Program-made: the position numbers and the translations under genes
Notes under the pieces: generated by a model
What the model was told of the DNA's origin: nothing
The model's database searches: none
What the model saw: the letters and a program-made list of their open reading frames with translations, nothing else
In this document: positions 33,234-43,700 of the stretch, piece by piece
Numbering within the stretch: position 1 is the stretch's first letter
How the letters are laid out: the number at the start of each line of letters is the position of its first letter
Source: Nocardia vinacea
GTDB lineage: Bacteria; Actinomycetota; Actinomycetes; Mycobacteriales; Mycobacteriaceae
Direction of reading: 5' to 3'
Assembly (NCBI RefSeq): GCF_035920345.1
Contig: NZ_CP109149.1
Span: forward strand, 7,998,001 to 8,062,000
Length of the DNA stretch: 64,000 bases

Positions 33234-34516
33234 TGGCCGACTCCACCGATCTCGTCCGGCGCAGTACCGTGGTGCTGGTGCCGGATGCCCGCAGAGTCGT
33301 GGCCAGGCTATTTCTGCCCGGCCAAGAGATTCTCGGACAAGGGATTTCACGCGCAGAGGCCATCATCGACCGGGTGCTCGCACTCACCGATGCGGACATG
33401 CTGGCCGGCCTGGCTTCCGTGCGCCGTCGGTTCGGCGACCGCCACCGCGATATCGACGCGACATTCGCCACGCACGCGGCGCTCGTCGAACATCTGCTGC
33501 CACGGCGGGGGACACTGACGCCCGCGCGCAGACAGCTCATCGGCGCGTACTTCACCCAGGAGTATGCGGTCGAAGCCGCGGCGCTGTTCAATCCGTCGAT
33601 CGTCGCGCACCCGGACCAATCCGGTCTGGCGGCGGGCGAACTGCGGTTCGTCATGAGCGTGCGCGCACTCGGCGAGGGACACCTTTCGAGCATCGAATTC
33701 CGGACCGGCACAGTCGCACAACATGATTCGGTTCGCCTCGACAAGCCTTCGTCCTTCCTGGACACCGGCCGGGTCGCCGCCTCGGCGGCAGGCAACTACA
33801 CCGTGAACTTCCCCGCCGATCGTCCGCTATCGGAGCGGGTGCTCTTTCCCGAGAGCCCCGATGAGAGCCGCGGCATCGAGGACGCGAGGCTGACCCGGTT
33901 CACCGAGGCGGATGGGACGGTCACCTACTACGGCACCTACACCGCCTTCGACGGCGCCCACATCGCGCCACGGCTGTTGCGCACCAACGATTTCGGCACG
34001 TTCGTCAGCATTCGGCTGGCCGGCTCCGGCGCCGAAGACAAAGGGATGGCACTGTTTCCGCGACGTGTCGACGACCGCTACCTGATGCTCTCGCGGTGGG
34101 ACCGGGAAAACATCAGTGTGGTCAGCTCTTCCGACACCCGTGTGTGGCGTGCGCCGGTCACCGTCTATCGACCGACCCAACCCTGGGAGCTGATCCAACT
34201 CGGCAACTGCGGTCCACCGATCGAGACACCCGACGGCTGGCTGGTGTTGACCCACGGCGTCGGTCCGATGCGCACGTACGGCATCGGCGCGATCCTGCTC
34301 GATCTCGACGACCCGACTCGACTCATCGGCGCACTCCGCGAGCCGCTGCTGACCCCGAACGAAGACGAACGCGACGGCTACGTTCCCAACGTCGTGTACT
34401 CCTGCGGCGCGCTCGTCCACCGGAATACCCTGGTGCTGCCCTACGGCTGCGGCGACTCCGCTATCAGGTTCGCATTCGTCGACCTGTCCGCTCTGCGCCG
34501 ACAGCTCATCGCTTAG
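33233..34516 (+). CDS. GH130-type beta-mannoside phosphorylase-like protein
   Basis: The 427-aa protein starts at GTG 33233 overlapping the previous stop (TAGTG). It shows the five-bladed propeller pattern of GH130: NPSIVAHPDQSG, EDARLTRFTEADGTVTYYGT, FPRRVDDRYLMLSRWDREN, GNCGPPIETPDGWLVLTHG, PYGCGDSAIRFAFVDLS. GH130 members phosphorolyse or hydrolyse beta-mannosides. An N-terminal extension of about 120 helical residues precedes the propeller, seen in some subfamilies. The substrate is not deducible; with two GT4 genes the product may be an intracellular glycoside. Confidence 0.8.
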   Translation: MADSTDLVRRSTVVLVPDARRVVARLFLPGQEILGQGISRAEAIIDRVLALTDADMLAGLASVRRRFGDRHRDIDATFATHAALVEHLLPRRGTLTPARRQLIGAYFTQEYAVEAAALFNPSIVAHPDQSGLAAGELRFVMSVRALGEGHLSSIEFRTGTVAQHDSVRLDKPSSFLDTGRVAASAAGNYTVNFPADRPLSERVLFPESPDESRGIEDARLTRFTEADGTVTYYGTYTAFDGAHIAPRLLRTNDFGTFVSIRLAGSGAEDKGMALFPRRVDDRYLMLSRWDRENISVVSSSDTRVWRAPVTVYRPTQPWELIQLGNCGPPIETPDGWLVLTHGVGPMRTYGIGAILLDLDDPTRLIGALREPLLTPNEDERDGYVPNVVYSCGALVHRNTLVLPYGCGDSAIRFAFVDLSALRRQLIA

Positions 34517-34577
34517 ATCTGTCGGCACCGAGATCCGGGTGGCCGATCTCGACGTGTACAAGGAGTGGGGTAGTTCG

Positions 34578-36080
34578 TCAGCCCGCGCTCGACTTGCGGA
34601 AGAAAAGGACGTTGTCACCGTAGTCCGCGAGCGGAATAGCCAGTGCCGCTTGCCGGATGCCGCTGGCGGGCAGATGGGTGAGTTTCGCGAACATATCGGT
34701 GTTGCCGAAAGCGGCACGGACCTGGGTTTCGGACGCATAGTCCGCGCCGTAGTCGGCCAGGGCCGCGAAGTCCAGGGGTGCCAGTGGGGCATCGAGTGGG
34801 GCCTGTCCGCTCGGGCGGCCGAGTGCGGCGTATTGGGTGGCCACACCGTCCTCGTATCGGCACAGCTCGTAGGACATCTTCTCGTTCGCGGTAACGCTGA
34901 TCACGGGCCAGCGCGCGGAAAGGTGATGTGCCAGTGGGTGTTTGCCGACCGGTGCGATCTCCCAGTTCAGGCTCATGACGACGACCGAACCTCCGTAGGG
35001 CTGTTCGATCAGCACTACGTCATCGCCGAGAGATTCGGCCGAGTTCAGTTCGGGATCGATGGTATGCCAGTGGGTTTCGTGTGCGCCGCGCACGGCCGAG
35101 CGATCGACCTGGCGCGCGTTGTCGGTGGCGTAGGCGGCGATGATCGCGGCGCGAACCTGGGCGACGGCGTCGCGTGCGCTGCAGCGGACACTCAATGCGC
35201 CGAAGGTCGCACCGATTTCCACCGGCCGGGACGGGGGGTCGGGTAGGGCGCCCGCGGCCAGCGGCTTCAGGCCGACCAAAGCGAGCTTCCAGTTGATCTC
35301 CTCGATCGTGGCGAGATCGCCGGAGGTTTGGTACAGGATCTGCTGCTGTGTCAGATGTCCCGCGCGCTGCAAGGTCCGGGCTTCGAGTTTGGTGAGCGCG
35401 GTGAAGGTCTTGTTGGTGAGATCGATGTCCTCGATCCGGGTTTCGCGCAGCCGTGCCGTCATCTCCGGCGAGGTCAGTGCGGCATATCGCTCGCGGTACA
35501 TCGCCACGGCCTGTTTGCGCTGGCGGCCGACCATCATTGTGCGCAGCAGCATATTCAGGCTGGCGAGATATTTTCCGGACTGATCCGGATTCGCCGCGAA
35601 CAGCGCGCTGCGGATGCGCACGGCGTCCTCGCTGGCGGCGACGGCGGCCTTCGGGTCCAGTCGGCACAACCAGACGCCGCATTTCGACAGCCCGTCCGCG
35701 CAGACAGCGGCCACCTGCGGATGCGTCCGCGATACTTGGCGATAGGTGTGGCAGGCATTGCGGATGGTGCTCGCCGCGAGCTCCCGATGGCCGATGTGCC
35801 GGGTCGCCTGCTCGAAGACGCGTAGCGCATCCTGGACTTCGCCCGCGAACTCGGCGGTAACGCGACCGGCGGCGAGCCAGTGCAGCCGGATGCCGACGGA
35901 CTCCTGCGATGGCGCCAGCGCCTCGGCGGTCCGGTCCCTGCCGGGGCCGTTCTTGGTCGCGACCAGGCCTTTTGCGAGGTCGCACAGCGACGAGGCCAGA
36001 CGCAATTCGTTCTCGACCGTCCGGTCGATCGCTGCCCGGCGATCCTCGGCTACCCGACGCTCGAGTGCACTCAGATCCAT
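34578..36080 (-). CDS. Protein of unknown function with TPR-like helical N-terminal half
   Basis: I do not recognise this 500-aa protein. The first 260 residues are helical with TPR-like pairs (FEQATRHIGHRELAASTIRN, AVAASEDAVRIRSALFAANP). The second half is mixed and has GALSVRCSARDAVAQVRAAI, DDVVLIEQPYGGSVVVMSLN and TANEKMSYELCRYEDGVATQ, the last resembling a compact alpha/beta sensor domain. There is no signal peptide or membrane segment. It is isolated: 61 bases from the convergent GH130 stop, and about 250 bases from dtd. A scaffold or sensing role is a guess. Confidence 0.6.
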   Translation of the reverse strand: MDLSALERRVAEDRRAAIDRTVENELRLASSLCDLAKGLVATKNGPGRDRTAEALAPSQESVGIRLHWLAAGRVTAEFAGEVQDALRVFEQATRHIGHRELAASTIRNACHTYRQVSRTHPQVAAVCADGLSKCGVWLCRLDPKAAVAASEDAVRIRSALFAANPDQSGKYLASLNMLLRTMMVGRQRKQAVAMYRERYAALTSPEMTARLRETRIEDIDLTNKTFTALTKLEARTLQRAGHLTQQQILYQTSGDLATIEEINWKLALVGLKPLAAGALPDPPSRPVEIGATFGALSVRCSARDAVAQVRAAIIAAYATDNARQVDRSAVRGAHETHWHTIDPELNSAESLGDDVVLIEQPYGGSVVVMSLNWEIAPVGKHPLAHHLSARWPVISVTANEKMSYELCRYEDGVATQYAALGRPSGQAPLDAPLAPLDFAALADYGADYASETQVRAAFGNTDMFAKLTHLPASGIRQAALAIPLADYGDNVLFFRKSSAG

Positions 36081-36334
36081 CGCGACCTCAACTCCCGCTT
36101 ACCCTTCCGCGTCACGGTCGTCGAGCGGCCGCATTCTGCTCGACCGAGTTTGCCATAGAAATGGCCGGAATGAGCAGGCAATCAACCGGCGAGCGGTGCC
36201 GCCGCGATCGACCTGTTGACATCCACGGCAACCGCGCTTCGGCCGCCGTGGCTGTTCCGCGTGGTTCGTGAGTGTAGCCGAGCAAACCAGCGGTACGCGA
36301 AGTTGTCAGGGTGGTTGCGCTCGGGCGATCGTGT

Positions 36335-36766
36335 TCAGCCCTCCAGCAGCAGTGTCACGGGACCGTCATTGACGAGTTCGACATGCATATGCGCGCCGAA
36401 CCGCCCGGTGGCGACGGTTGCGCCGAGCTCGCGCAGTGCCTGAGCGAAGGTCTCGACCAGCGGTTCGGCGACGGGGCCGGCCGCGGCGGCGGACCAGGAC
36501 GGCCGCCGCCCCTTGGCGGTATCGGCGTAGAGGGTGAACTGGCTGACCACGAGAATGGGCGCATCCAGATCCGCGGCCGCGCGTTCCCCCTCCAGGATTC
36601 GCAACCGCCACACCTTGTCCGCCAATGCCTTCGCGGTGGATTCGGTGTCGTCATGCGTCACGCCGACGAGGGTGAGCAGGCCTTGCGGGTTCGGTTCGAT
36701 CCGGCCCACGGTCTGTCCGTCGACGGTCACTTGCGCGGCGGATACGCGCTGCACCAGTACTCGCAT
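36335..36766 (-). CDS. dtd: D-aminoacyl-tRNA deacylase
   Basis: The 143-aa enzyme hydrolyses D-aminoacyl-tRNAs (D-Tyr and others), recycling tRNA. The family's two signatures are present: [17 protein letters not shown] and NDGPVTL (the Gly-cis-Pro motif). The start [15 protein letters not shown] is canonical. The open frame continues upstream without a stop, but that part is antisense-like and overlaps the next gene. It lies 43 bases downstream of an unknown 585-aa gene on the same strand. Confidence 0.96.
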   Translation of the reverse strand: MRVLVQRVSAAQVTVDGQTVGRIEPNPQGLLTLVGVTHDDTESTAKALADKVWRLRILEGERAAADLDAPILVVSQFTLYADTAKGRRPSWSAAAAGPVAEPLVETFAQALRELGATVATGRFGAHMHVELVNDGPVTLLLEG

Positions 36767-36809
36767 TCGTCGATCCTCGCACCCGGGTGCACCTCCGGCC
36801 GGTCCGCCC

Positions 36810-38567
36810 TCAGGTCTCGTCGGGGTCGTCGGTCGTCTCGGCTTCGGTGATCGGGTGTGCTTCTTCGGTATGTGATGACGCCAGGTCGCGCAAGATTGCC
36901 GGGTCGATCGCGAGATCGTCCAGCGGAGCGAGATCCATCGACGGGATCGGCGTATCACGAACTGCCAGAAAGGTATCGAGGAGGGCAAGTGCGTCGGGCG
37001 TGAGGTCGGAACCGGCGGACGACAATTCGTCCTGCAGGATTTCCTGCCCGGACGCCGCTTCGATGCCGGGCGATGTCGGATCGACCCGCCGCCATTGCAC
37101 CGCGACCGTCCATGACGGGTCACCGCATGCCCACGCCCAGATGACGTCGCGAACGAACTTGTGCCGCAAGGTGTATACGCGAAAGTGTTCGGACGCGGAT
37201 CCCGCCCGGTGCTCGATTTCATAGACCCACTCGTGACGGCGCGTTTGAATGTAGGTCTCGTCCGCGCGTGCGACGACCAGGAACGGGTCGTCCGGGTCGG
37301 CGGCGGCGACCACCAAGTCCTCGAGCAGTGCGGGGGTGAGGTAGGGCAGTGACCGGCCGTCACCGACGGTCACGTGGACATCGACGTGCCCGCGAGGGTC
37401 ATAGAGGTGGCCCGTCTCGACATCGAGCACGGCGAGGTCGCGGTCCTTGGTGAGTTCCAGTACCGCGAGCAGATTTCTGCCCCGGTGCGGTCCCCAGGTG
37501 CGCAGTACAGCGCCGCGCGAATCTGCAACGGGCGCAACGAATCCGACGGTGGCGCCGTCGCGTTCGATCTCGGCAATGAGGTTGTCGACGATGGGTGGGG
37601 TCGCACTGTGCTCCGGGGCGGTGCACATCTGTCGGTACTGCTCCAGCGCGTCGAGAGCGGTATCGACCGTGTCGGCGGGCACCACCGCGAACTCGCAGGT
37701 CACCGCCAGGCTGGTCAGTAGTGCCTCGAATTCCGGGGTCGGGCGCACTTCGACATTGTGGTCGGGATCGATCTCGGTAATGGCGGCCAGGCTGATCTCA
37801 CCGTCCCGCCACCAGTAGACCGCCGGACTGATGGGCCGCGGCTCGCTGCGATAGGTGTTGGCGGCGACTTTGCCCAGCAGGATCATCGCCGTCAGCGCAT
37901 TCGGCCCGACAATCGGATGCGCGTAGACGTTGCCCTCGTGCGATATGACGAAAAGTGCTCCGTACGTACCGATTACCGGATAGTCGCCGAGCCACTTCGA
38001 GTGGGCACTCGCGAAGTCCGAGCCGCTCAGAATGGCGAAGTGCGCATTCTTGTAGTTCCGCCATTCGATCTCTAGGCGGTCGGGGGTACGAGTGTTCGCC
38101 TCGGCCAGTTCGAAGAGCTCGGTGGTGGCGATCTGCCAGTGGGCGAGTTGGTCGGAAGTGACGGTCTCGGCGGTGCGGAGTTGCTCGAGCACCACCACCT
38201 GAATGATGCCCGGCGCGACGTATTGTCCGACAATGTCGATGCCCGCGATGGTGTCCGACGACGCGAACCGCGTCTTGAGAAGTCCACGCACTGTTGTGAA
38301 TTCGTCGGTATCGAGCGGACCGGTGTAATCCTGATCCACTTGTGCCAGGAACGTTTCCACATGATCCGCGATGAGCGCGGGCCACAGATCGAATGGCTGC
38401 TCGGTCAGCCTGCGCCGTAGGTTGTCAAGCCACAGAAAATGTGGCCCGTCCCCACGCGGGCCCACCAACTGCACCTCGTCGGGTTCAGTTGCCCGGCACG
38501 AATACCCCATATGTTCAGCCGCCACGGTCACCAGCGAAATCACTGGGTCCGAAGGCAAGTCGGCCAC
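36810..38567 (-). CDS. Protein of unknown function, 585 aa, two-part
   Basis: I do not recognise this gene. The N-terminal half (about 1-290) reads like a soluble alpha/beta domain with [54 protein letters not shown]. The second half has [39 protein letters not shown] and [18 protein letters not shown]. Some features recall DUF1444 (YtpQ) proteins but not convincingly. The tail is acidic and probably disordered. No signal peptide. ATG 38567 has no strong Shine-Dalgarno. It may share a transcript with dtd. Confidence 0.6.
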   Translation of the reverse strand: MADLPSDPVISLVTVAAEHMGYSCRATEPDEVQLVGPRGDGPHFLWLDNLRRRLTEQPFDLWPALIADHVETFLAQVDQDYTGPLDTDEFTTVRGLLKTRFASSDTIAGIDIVGQYVAPGIIQVVVLEQLRTAETVTSDQLAHWQIATTELFELAEANTRTPDRLEIEWRNYKNAHFAILSGSDFASAHSKWLGDYPVIGTYGALFVISHEGNVYAHPIVGPNALTAMILLGKVAANTYRSEPRPISPAVYWWRDGEISLAAITEIDPDHNVEVRPTPEFEALLTSLAVTCEFAVVPADTVDTALDALEQYRQMCTAPEHSATPPIVDNLIAEIERDGATVGFVAPVADSRGAVLRTWGPHRGRNLLAVLELTKDRDLAVLDVETGHLYDPRGHVDVHVTVGDGRSLPYLTPALLEDLVVAAADPDDPFLVVARADETYIQTRRHEWVYEIEHRAGSASEHFRVYTLRHKFVRDVIWAWACGDPSWTVAVQWRRVDPTSPGIEAASGQEILQDELSSAGSDLTPDALALLDTFLAVRDTPIPSMDLAPLDDLAIDPAILRDLASSHTEEAHPITEAETTDDPDET

Positions 38568-38807
38568 GACATCTCCTGAAATCGGCGTACCCCGACCCTA
38601 GGCGAGTACCCCGCCCCCGTTGTTGCCGTCCGTGGGAGGTCCACCTGCTCGGGCCGTGAGTTGCGTCCCGATCTTCCCAGCGGTGGGCACGGATCGGGGC
38701 GGTAGACTCGAGGTTGTCGATAGGGTCGGGCTCACGGCGCAGTGAGGGTTGCTTCGGGCAACCGAAAGTCGAAGCAGTGCATCAATTCTCTTAGAAGACA
38801 CGGGGAT

Positions 38808-39719
38808 ATGACTAAGGGTTACGATGAGAGGCCGGCCACGCTGGCTCCTATTTTCCTAGCCAGTTTCGTACTGTGGGCCGGTCGAAGTGTTCGCGATGTA
38901 CTGAATCGGTCGACGGGTGGGCAACAAGGGCTGGTCGTACCCGATCGGGATTTCCAACTCGAGGCGGTCTTCGATAAACAGACTCCGGTCGTATTCCGCG
39001 GTGTCGCAACAACTTGGCCGGTATTCGAGGACTTTCAGCCGCATGCGCTGCGAGAGAAATACGGCGACCAGAAGGTCGCCGCGCTGACCAGCACGACCAA
39101 CGTTTTCACACAGGAGACGTCGCCGGTCGAGGTGCTCGAATACCGTGACGTCATGGCAGCGGTTTTCGACGAGCCGAAGCCGGGCAAGAACTACTACTCG
39201 CGTGCCGCCGCCGACCCGCAGCCGCTCGCCGATCAGCTGCCCTCGCGCGTCGGCACCCGGCAGCAGAGCTCGGCGGCGAGCAGTGTGTGGATCGGCCAGC
39301 AGGGCAATCTGACACCGCTGCACAATGATCCATGGCACGGCCTGCTGATTCAGCTGCACGGCCGCAAGCGGGTCCGGCTGTTTCCGCCGAATGAGTACCG
39401 CAATGTGTACGGCCGGATTCCGATGAAGGTTTCGGACCCCTACACCGGACTCCCCGACGAGTTCGACCCGGATGTGAGCAGCTTCGAGAAGCTGCAGGAT
39501 GCGTCCTGCTACGACGTGGTTCTCGAGACCGGCGACATCCTCTACATCCCGATGTTCTGGTGGCACCAGGTCGAATCCGTGGATCCGGCGATCTCGTATG
39601 TCGCGCGCTACAACCCGAGCTACTTCGAGTTCATGAAGGCGGCCTTCTTCCCGATGGCGGTGCGCGGTGTGCTGCGCATTGTCGACGGCATCGTGGGCAG
39701 GTTCCGCAAGCCGAAGTGA
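38808..39719 (+). CDS. JmjC/cupin-8 Fe(II)-2-oxoglutarate-dependent oxygenase
   Basis: The 303-aa protein has the iron triad His172-x-Asp174 (PLHNDPWHG) and His253 (PMFWWHQVES), set in a jelly-roll core (QLHGRKRVRLFPPNEY, GDILYIPMFWW). This is the arrangement of cupin_8/JmjC hydroxylases such as FIH. The N-terminal TPVVFRGVATTWPVFEDF matches the usual lead strand. ATG 38808 was chosen because it begins the hydrophobic N-terminal stretch; an in-frame start at 38742 is possible. Substrate (protein side chain, tRNA or a small molecule) is unknown. It lies just before the type VII-like locus, with no evident functional link. Confidence 0.85.
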   Translation: MTKGYDERPATLAPIFLASFVLWAGRSVRDVLNRSTGGQQGLVVPDRDFQLEAVFDKQTPVVFRGVATTWPVFEDFQPHALREKYGDQKVAALTSTTNVFTQETSPVEVLEYRDVMAAVFDEPKPGKNYYSRAAADPQPLADQLPSRVGTRQQSSAASSVWIGQQGNLTPLHNDPWHGLLIQLHGRKRVRLFPPNEYRNVYGRIPMKVSDPYTGLPDEFDPDVSSFEKLQDASCYDVVLETGDILYIPMFWWHQVESVDPAISYVARYNPSYFEFMKAAFFPMAVRGVLRIVDGIVGRFRKPK

Positions 39720-39878
39720 CCGATCGCCGAGCGAACCGCGGTCGGTGGGCGCTGTAACTGGCGCGGCACTTGCCGTTCATGTTCGAGCTACTGGTGAGTT
39801 GCCAAGCGCTGTCATCGTCGAATCAGAGGATCCGATGGTGATGGGTGCGGGTAACCGCTGGAGCTCGAGGAGTACGCG

Positions 39879-40193
39879 ATGTCGGACAAGTTGAGGCACG
39901 ACGCGGATCTGTTCGAGAAGGCCGCGGAGCGGACCAGCGCCGTTCGGGATCGGGTCAATGGCGTGCTGAGCACATTGGATGCCGCGCTCGCCGGACGCGG
40001 TGCGCCGTGGGGGAACGACAAGCTGGGGCGCCAGTTCGCCGAGGGCCCCGATGGATACAAGGTCGCGCGCGAGCAGATGACCGGGAATATCAAGACCACG
40101 GCGGCGAATTTCGACAACTTCTACACCGGTCAGACCAAGACCGCCAAGGAACTGCGGCGGATGGACCAGTCCAACGGCGACGGCTTCCGGTGA
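39879..40193 (+). CDS. WXG100-like ESX substrate
   Basis: The 104-aa helical-hairpin protein has the WXG motif equivalent in APWGNDKLG at mid-length, flanked by two amphipathic helices (DLFEKAAERTSAVRDRVNGV and MTGNIKTTAANFDNF). GAGGAG at 39866-39871 fixes ATG 39879. Such proteins pair with larger effectors for type VII (ESX) secretion. It opens a three-gene plus-strand set (WXG100, YbaB-like, giant protein) with gaps of 10 and 16 bases, so it is probably the secretion partner of the giant protein. No ESX core genes lie in the window. Confidence 0.8.
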   Translation: MSDKLRHDADLFEKAAERTSAVRDRVNGVLSTLDAALAGRGAPWGNDKLGRQFAEGPDGYKVAREQMTGNIKTTAANFDNFYTGQTKTAKELRRMDQSNGDGFR

Positions 40194-40203
40194 GTTGTAG
40201 CCC

Positions 40204-40719
40204 ATGACGAACGAATTTGCCAAGGCCGAGATGGCGGCGGTGCTCGATGAAGTCCAGCAACAGTTTCGGGCGATCGCGCAGGTGCAGCAGCAGCGTGCCG
40301 AACTGACCGCGAGCGCTACCGTGCGCAAGCGGATCACGGTCACCGTGAATGCCGACGGCACCATTATCGAAACCAAATTCGGTTCCGGCATAGACGAATT
40401 GAGCTACGGCGAGATCGCGAAGGCGGTGACCGAAGCGGCGCAGAAGGCGACCGCCGAGGTGACGCGCAAGGCACAGGAGCTGATGACGCCCCTGCACGAC
40501 CGTCGTGCGCGACTGCCCAAACTGTCGGATCTGATCGAGGGCATGCCCGACCTGAGCGCCGAAATGCCGAAGGCGCCAAAGGTTTCGCTTGCACCGCCGA
40601 ATTCCGAGGAGCGCCAATCGGTTGTCGACGATGACGGCGCGCCGATGGAATTCAGCAATGTCGAGGTCGTCTCGCGTCAATCGGCCACGGACCGCGGAGT
40701 CACCGATTCCAGCTGGTGA
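40204..40719 (+). CDS. YbaB/EbfC-family protein of an ESX effector locus
   Basis: The 171-aa protein has a YbaB-like core in its first 90 residues: helix (FAKAEMAAVLDEVQQQFRAI), strands RKRITVTVNADGTIIETKFG, then DELSYGEIAKAVTEAAQKAT. The final 80 residues are extended and probably disordered. YbaB proteins bind DNA in other contexts. In actinobacteria, members of this family often sit between WXG100 genes and large effectors, where they may act as chaperones; that role is an inference. Confidence 0.75.
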   Translation: MTNEFAKAEMAAVLDEVQQQFRAIAQVQQQRAELTASATVRKRITVTVNADGTIIETKFGSGIDELSYGEIAKAVTEAAQKATAEVTRKAQELMTPLHDRRARLPKLSDLIEGMPDLSAEMPKAPKVSLAPPNSEERQSVVDDDGAPMEFSNVEVVSRQSATDRGVTDSSW

Positions 40720-40735
40720 CCGAGGGTGAGCGCAG

Positions 40736-43700
40736 ATGGCTGAGCTGCCGGGTTATCTCAAATGGCTGGAATGGGTCGCCGGATCCGACTGGCCTGCGGG
40801 CGATCCCGATGGCATGTGGGGGCTGGCCGACGACTGGCGCGCGGCGGCCGCCGGACTGCGCGACATTCTGCCCGATATCCGTGCTGCGAAAACGGCGTCA
40901 CTGAAGGCATATCAGGACGGCGACGGCATCGAGGCGATCATCGCCAACTTCGACAGTTATCTCGAAGGTCCGCAATCGCTCGAGATGCTGGCCCGCGATT
41001 TCGAGAAGCTGGCCGATTCGGCGACCAGCGTCGGCACCGAAATCGAATACGGCCAGCTCATGCTGATCACCTCCCTCGCGCTGCTTGCGGCCGAGATCGC
41101 GATCGCATGGATCTTTCCGCCGACCGCGCCCGCGGAGGAGGCGCTGGCGATTGCTGGAACGCGGGTGGCCATCCGGATAATCGCCAAGCGGATCATGGAC
41201 AAGATCGTCGAGATCGTGGCCAAATTCCTCGGGCGTCGACTGGCGAATTTTCTGGTCCGGCACATTGCCATCGACACGGTCCTCGGCACCGTCCAGGACT
41301 GGGGAATTCAGCAGTACCAGGTGAATTCGGGGCATCGCAAGGAGGTCAACTGGGAGCAGGTCGGCATCACCGCGATCAGTTCTGCAATTGGCGCTGGTGT
41401 CGCGAGCCCAATCGGCGAGCGTCTCGGCAAGAAGCTCGCCGAGACCGAGATGAAGGCCTGGCTGCGTGGACTACTCACCGGCGCGACGGCGGGCACAGCG
41501 GGTGCCATCGCCGGATTCGGCGGCAGCGTCGGCGCGCAGTTCGCGTTCACCTGGGCGAAGTCCGGACCGGAAGGCGGCTGGGACAAGGCCGTCGAAGGTC
41601 TGAAGAAGACCGAATTCGACCTGCGCATGCTGACGGCGGGCGCCTCGAACGGCGCGATGTCCGGTGCGAATCGTGCGGCGGCCGAGAAGTTCTATCAGAA
41701 TCGGCATCCGGATTGGTACCGGCCGAACGGTTCGCCGGTAAATCCGGATGACTTGACCCGCATCGGTTTTCGCCCCGATGCCGGTCCGGTTGGTGCCGGT
41801 GCCGGTGCCGATGGCGGCGGGCGTGCGGGTGCAGGTTCGGGAACCGGGCAGACCGGCGAGGGTGCGCCGAATGCGGGGCATACGGGCGAGCCTGTTGCCG
41901 GTCGTGGCGCTGGGGATGGTGCGGCCGACGGTTCGACTGCGCATGCCGTGGACGACGGGTCGGCGGCGGGAGTTGATGGTTCTTCGAATAGTCATGGTGC
42001 GGGCGATGATTCGGCGCGGGTGCATGGTGCTGATGACGGTATGTCGAAGGCGGGGGCCGCCGCCGATGGCTCTACTGCGCGTGCGGGTGATGACGGTTCG
42101 GCTGCGCATGCCGGTGACGATGGTGCGACGGCCCGCGCTGGTGGCGATGGTGCGACGGCGCATGCCGGTGACGACGGTTCGGCCGTGCGTGCGGGTGATG
42201 ACGGTTCGGCCGTGCGTGCAGGTGACGATGATGCGACCGCCCACGCGGGTGATGACGGTTCCTCGGCTGCGCGGGCCGACGCGGATGCTTCCACGAACAC
42301 GCAGCGCGTCGGCGATGGAACGGCGGATGGTGGAGTCGACCAGTCGAGCACGCGGAACTCGGAGGAGGGCGCCGGATCGGGAGGTGCCGTCCGTCCCGCA
42401 GGAGAATCCGCGAGTCATTCGGATGCGTCTGCGGTACAGACGAATTCGACTGCCGAATCCAACGGTGCCGGCGACCGTACGGGGTCGGCCGACCACGCGG
42501 GAGCGCGCGAGGGGCAGGGCCGCCTCGATGCCGATACCCGAGCCGACCTGACCCCTGCAAGCGTGGAACACAGTTCGAACGCGACCGCCGATGGTTCGCG
42601 CGTCTCCGGTGACAACGCGGCCCCGCAAGCAGGCACCGCCGCAGCATCGCCCACACTCCAAACCGGCACTGCCCCTACACATCCTGGCACCGCGCCGACC
42701 CACGCCGCACCCGACGCGCGGACCAGCGCAACACCATCTACTCCGCGCACGACCTCGACCGCCGACATGCGCCCCGGCGCAACCGCCAACACCGAAACCT
42801 CACGCGGCGAACAGGCCCGCCCACAACCGACCGCCGAACCCCGCACCACAGACCCACGTTCCACAACCCCATCCACCGCGGATACCCGCACCACCACCGA
42901 TGGCCGCCCGGGCCCGGACCGATTCCGTACCGGCACCGGCGATACCTCCTCAGAACCCGAATCCCGCCGCGCCACAACCGAAATCCGCGCGGGCGCAGCC
43001 CAATCCACACCCCGACACCCCACCGCCGAACCCATAGCGGGCCCACAGCCAGAACCAGCCCCCATCCACGCCGAGACCCACGCCGACGACAATGCCACCG
43101 TCCGCCCCAACAGCGACCCCGCCGCACACCCGGACAGCGCCGGTGCCGTGCAGCCCAATAGGGATACCGCCGGGCGCTACGGTGCCGTGCCACCTGTCAA
43201 CGACAGTGTCGTTCGTTCGGACGGCGACAGTGCGGTGCGCCCCGACAGCACCAATGCGCTGCGGCCCGAGGGCGAGAGCCCGGTGCTGTCCGACGGTGAC
43301 GGTGCCACGCGGCCCGAGGGCGACGGTGTTGCCAGGCACGAGAGCGATGGCCCGGTGCGGCGCGACGGCGATGGTGCCGCGCTGCGCGATGGTGATGGCG
43401 CGGTTCCGTCCGTTGGCGACGGCGCGGTGCGCCCGGATGGCGATCGTGCCGTTCGGTCTGAGGGGGACGGCATGGCGCGCCGCGAGGGGGATAGTGCGGT
43501 ACATCCCGAGAACGAGAGCGTCGTACGTCCCGACGGGGATGACGCGGTTCGTCCGCGCAACGAGGGGGCAGTGCGTATCGAGGGGGACGGCGTGTTGCGG
43601 GCAGAGGGTGAGGACGGGGAGCATCGGGGGGCGGATATCGAGCCTGCCAAGTCGCATCGTGCTGATGATTCGGCGCGGCGGGAGGAGGTCGAGGCGCGGC

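Noticed and set aside
36767..37363. N-terminal extension of dtd to 342 residues
   Set aside because: The canonical Dtd start is at 36766; the extra part overlaps the real 585-aa gene in another frame.
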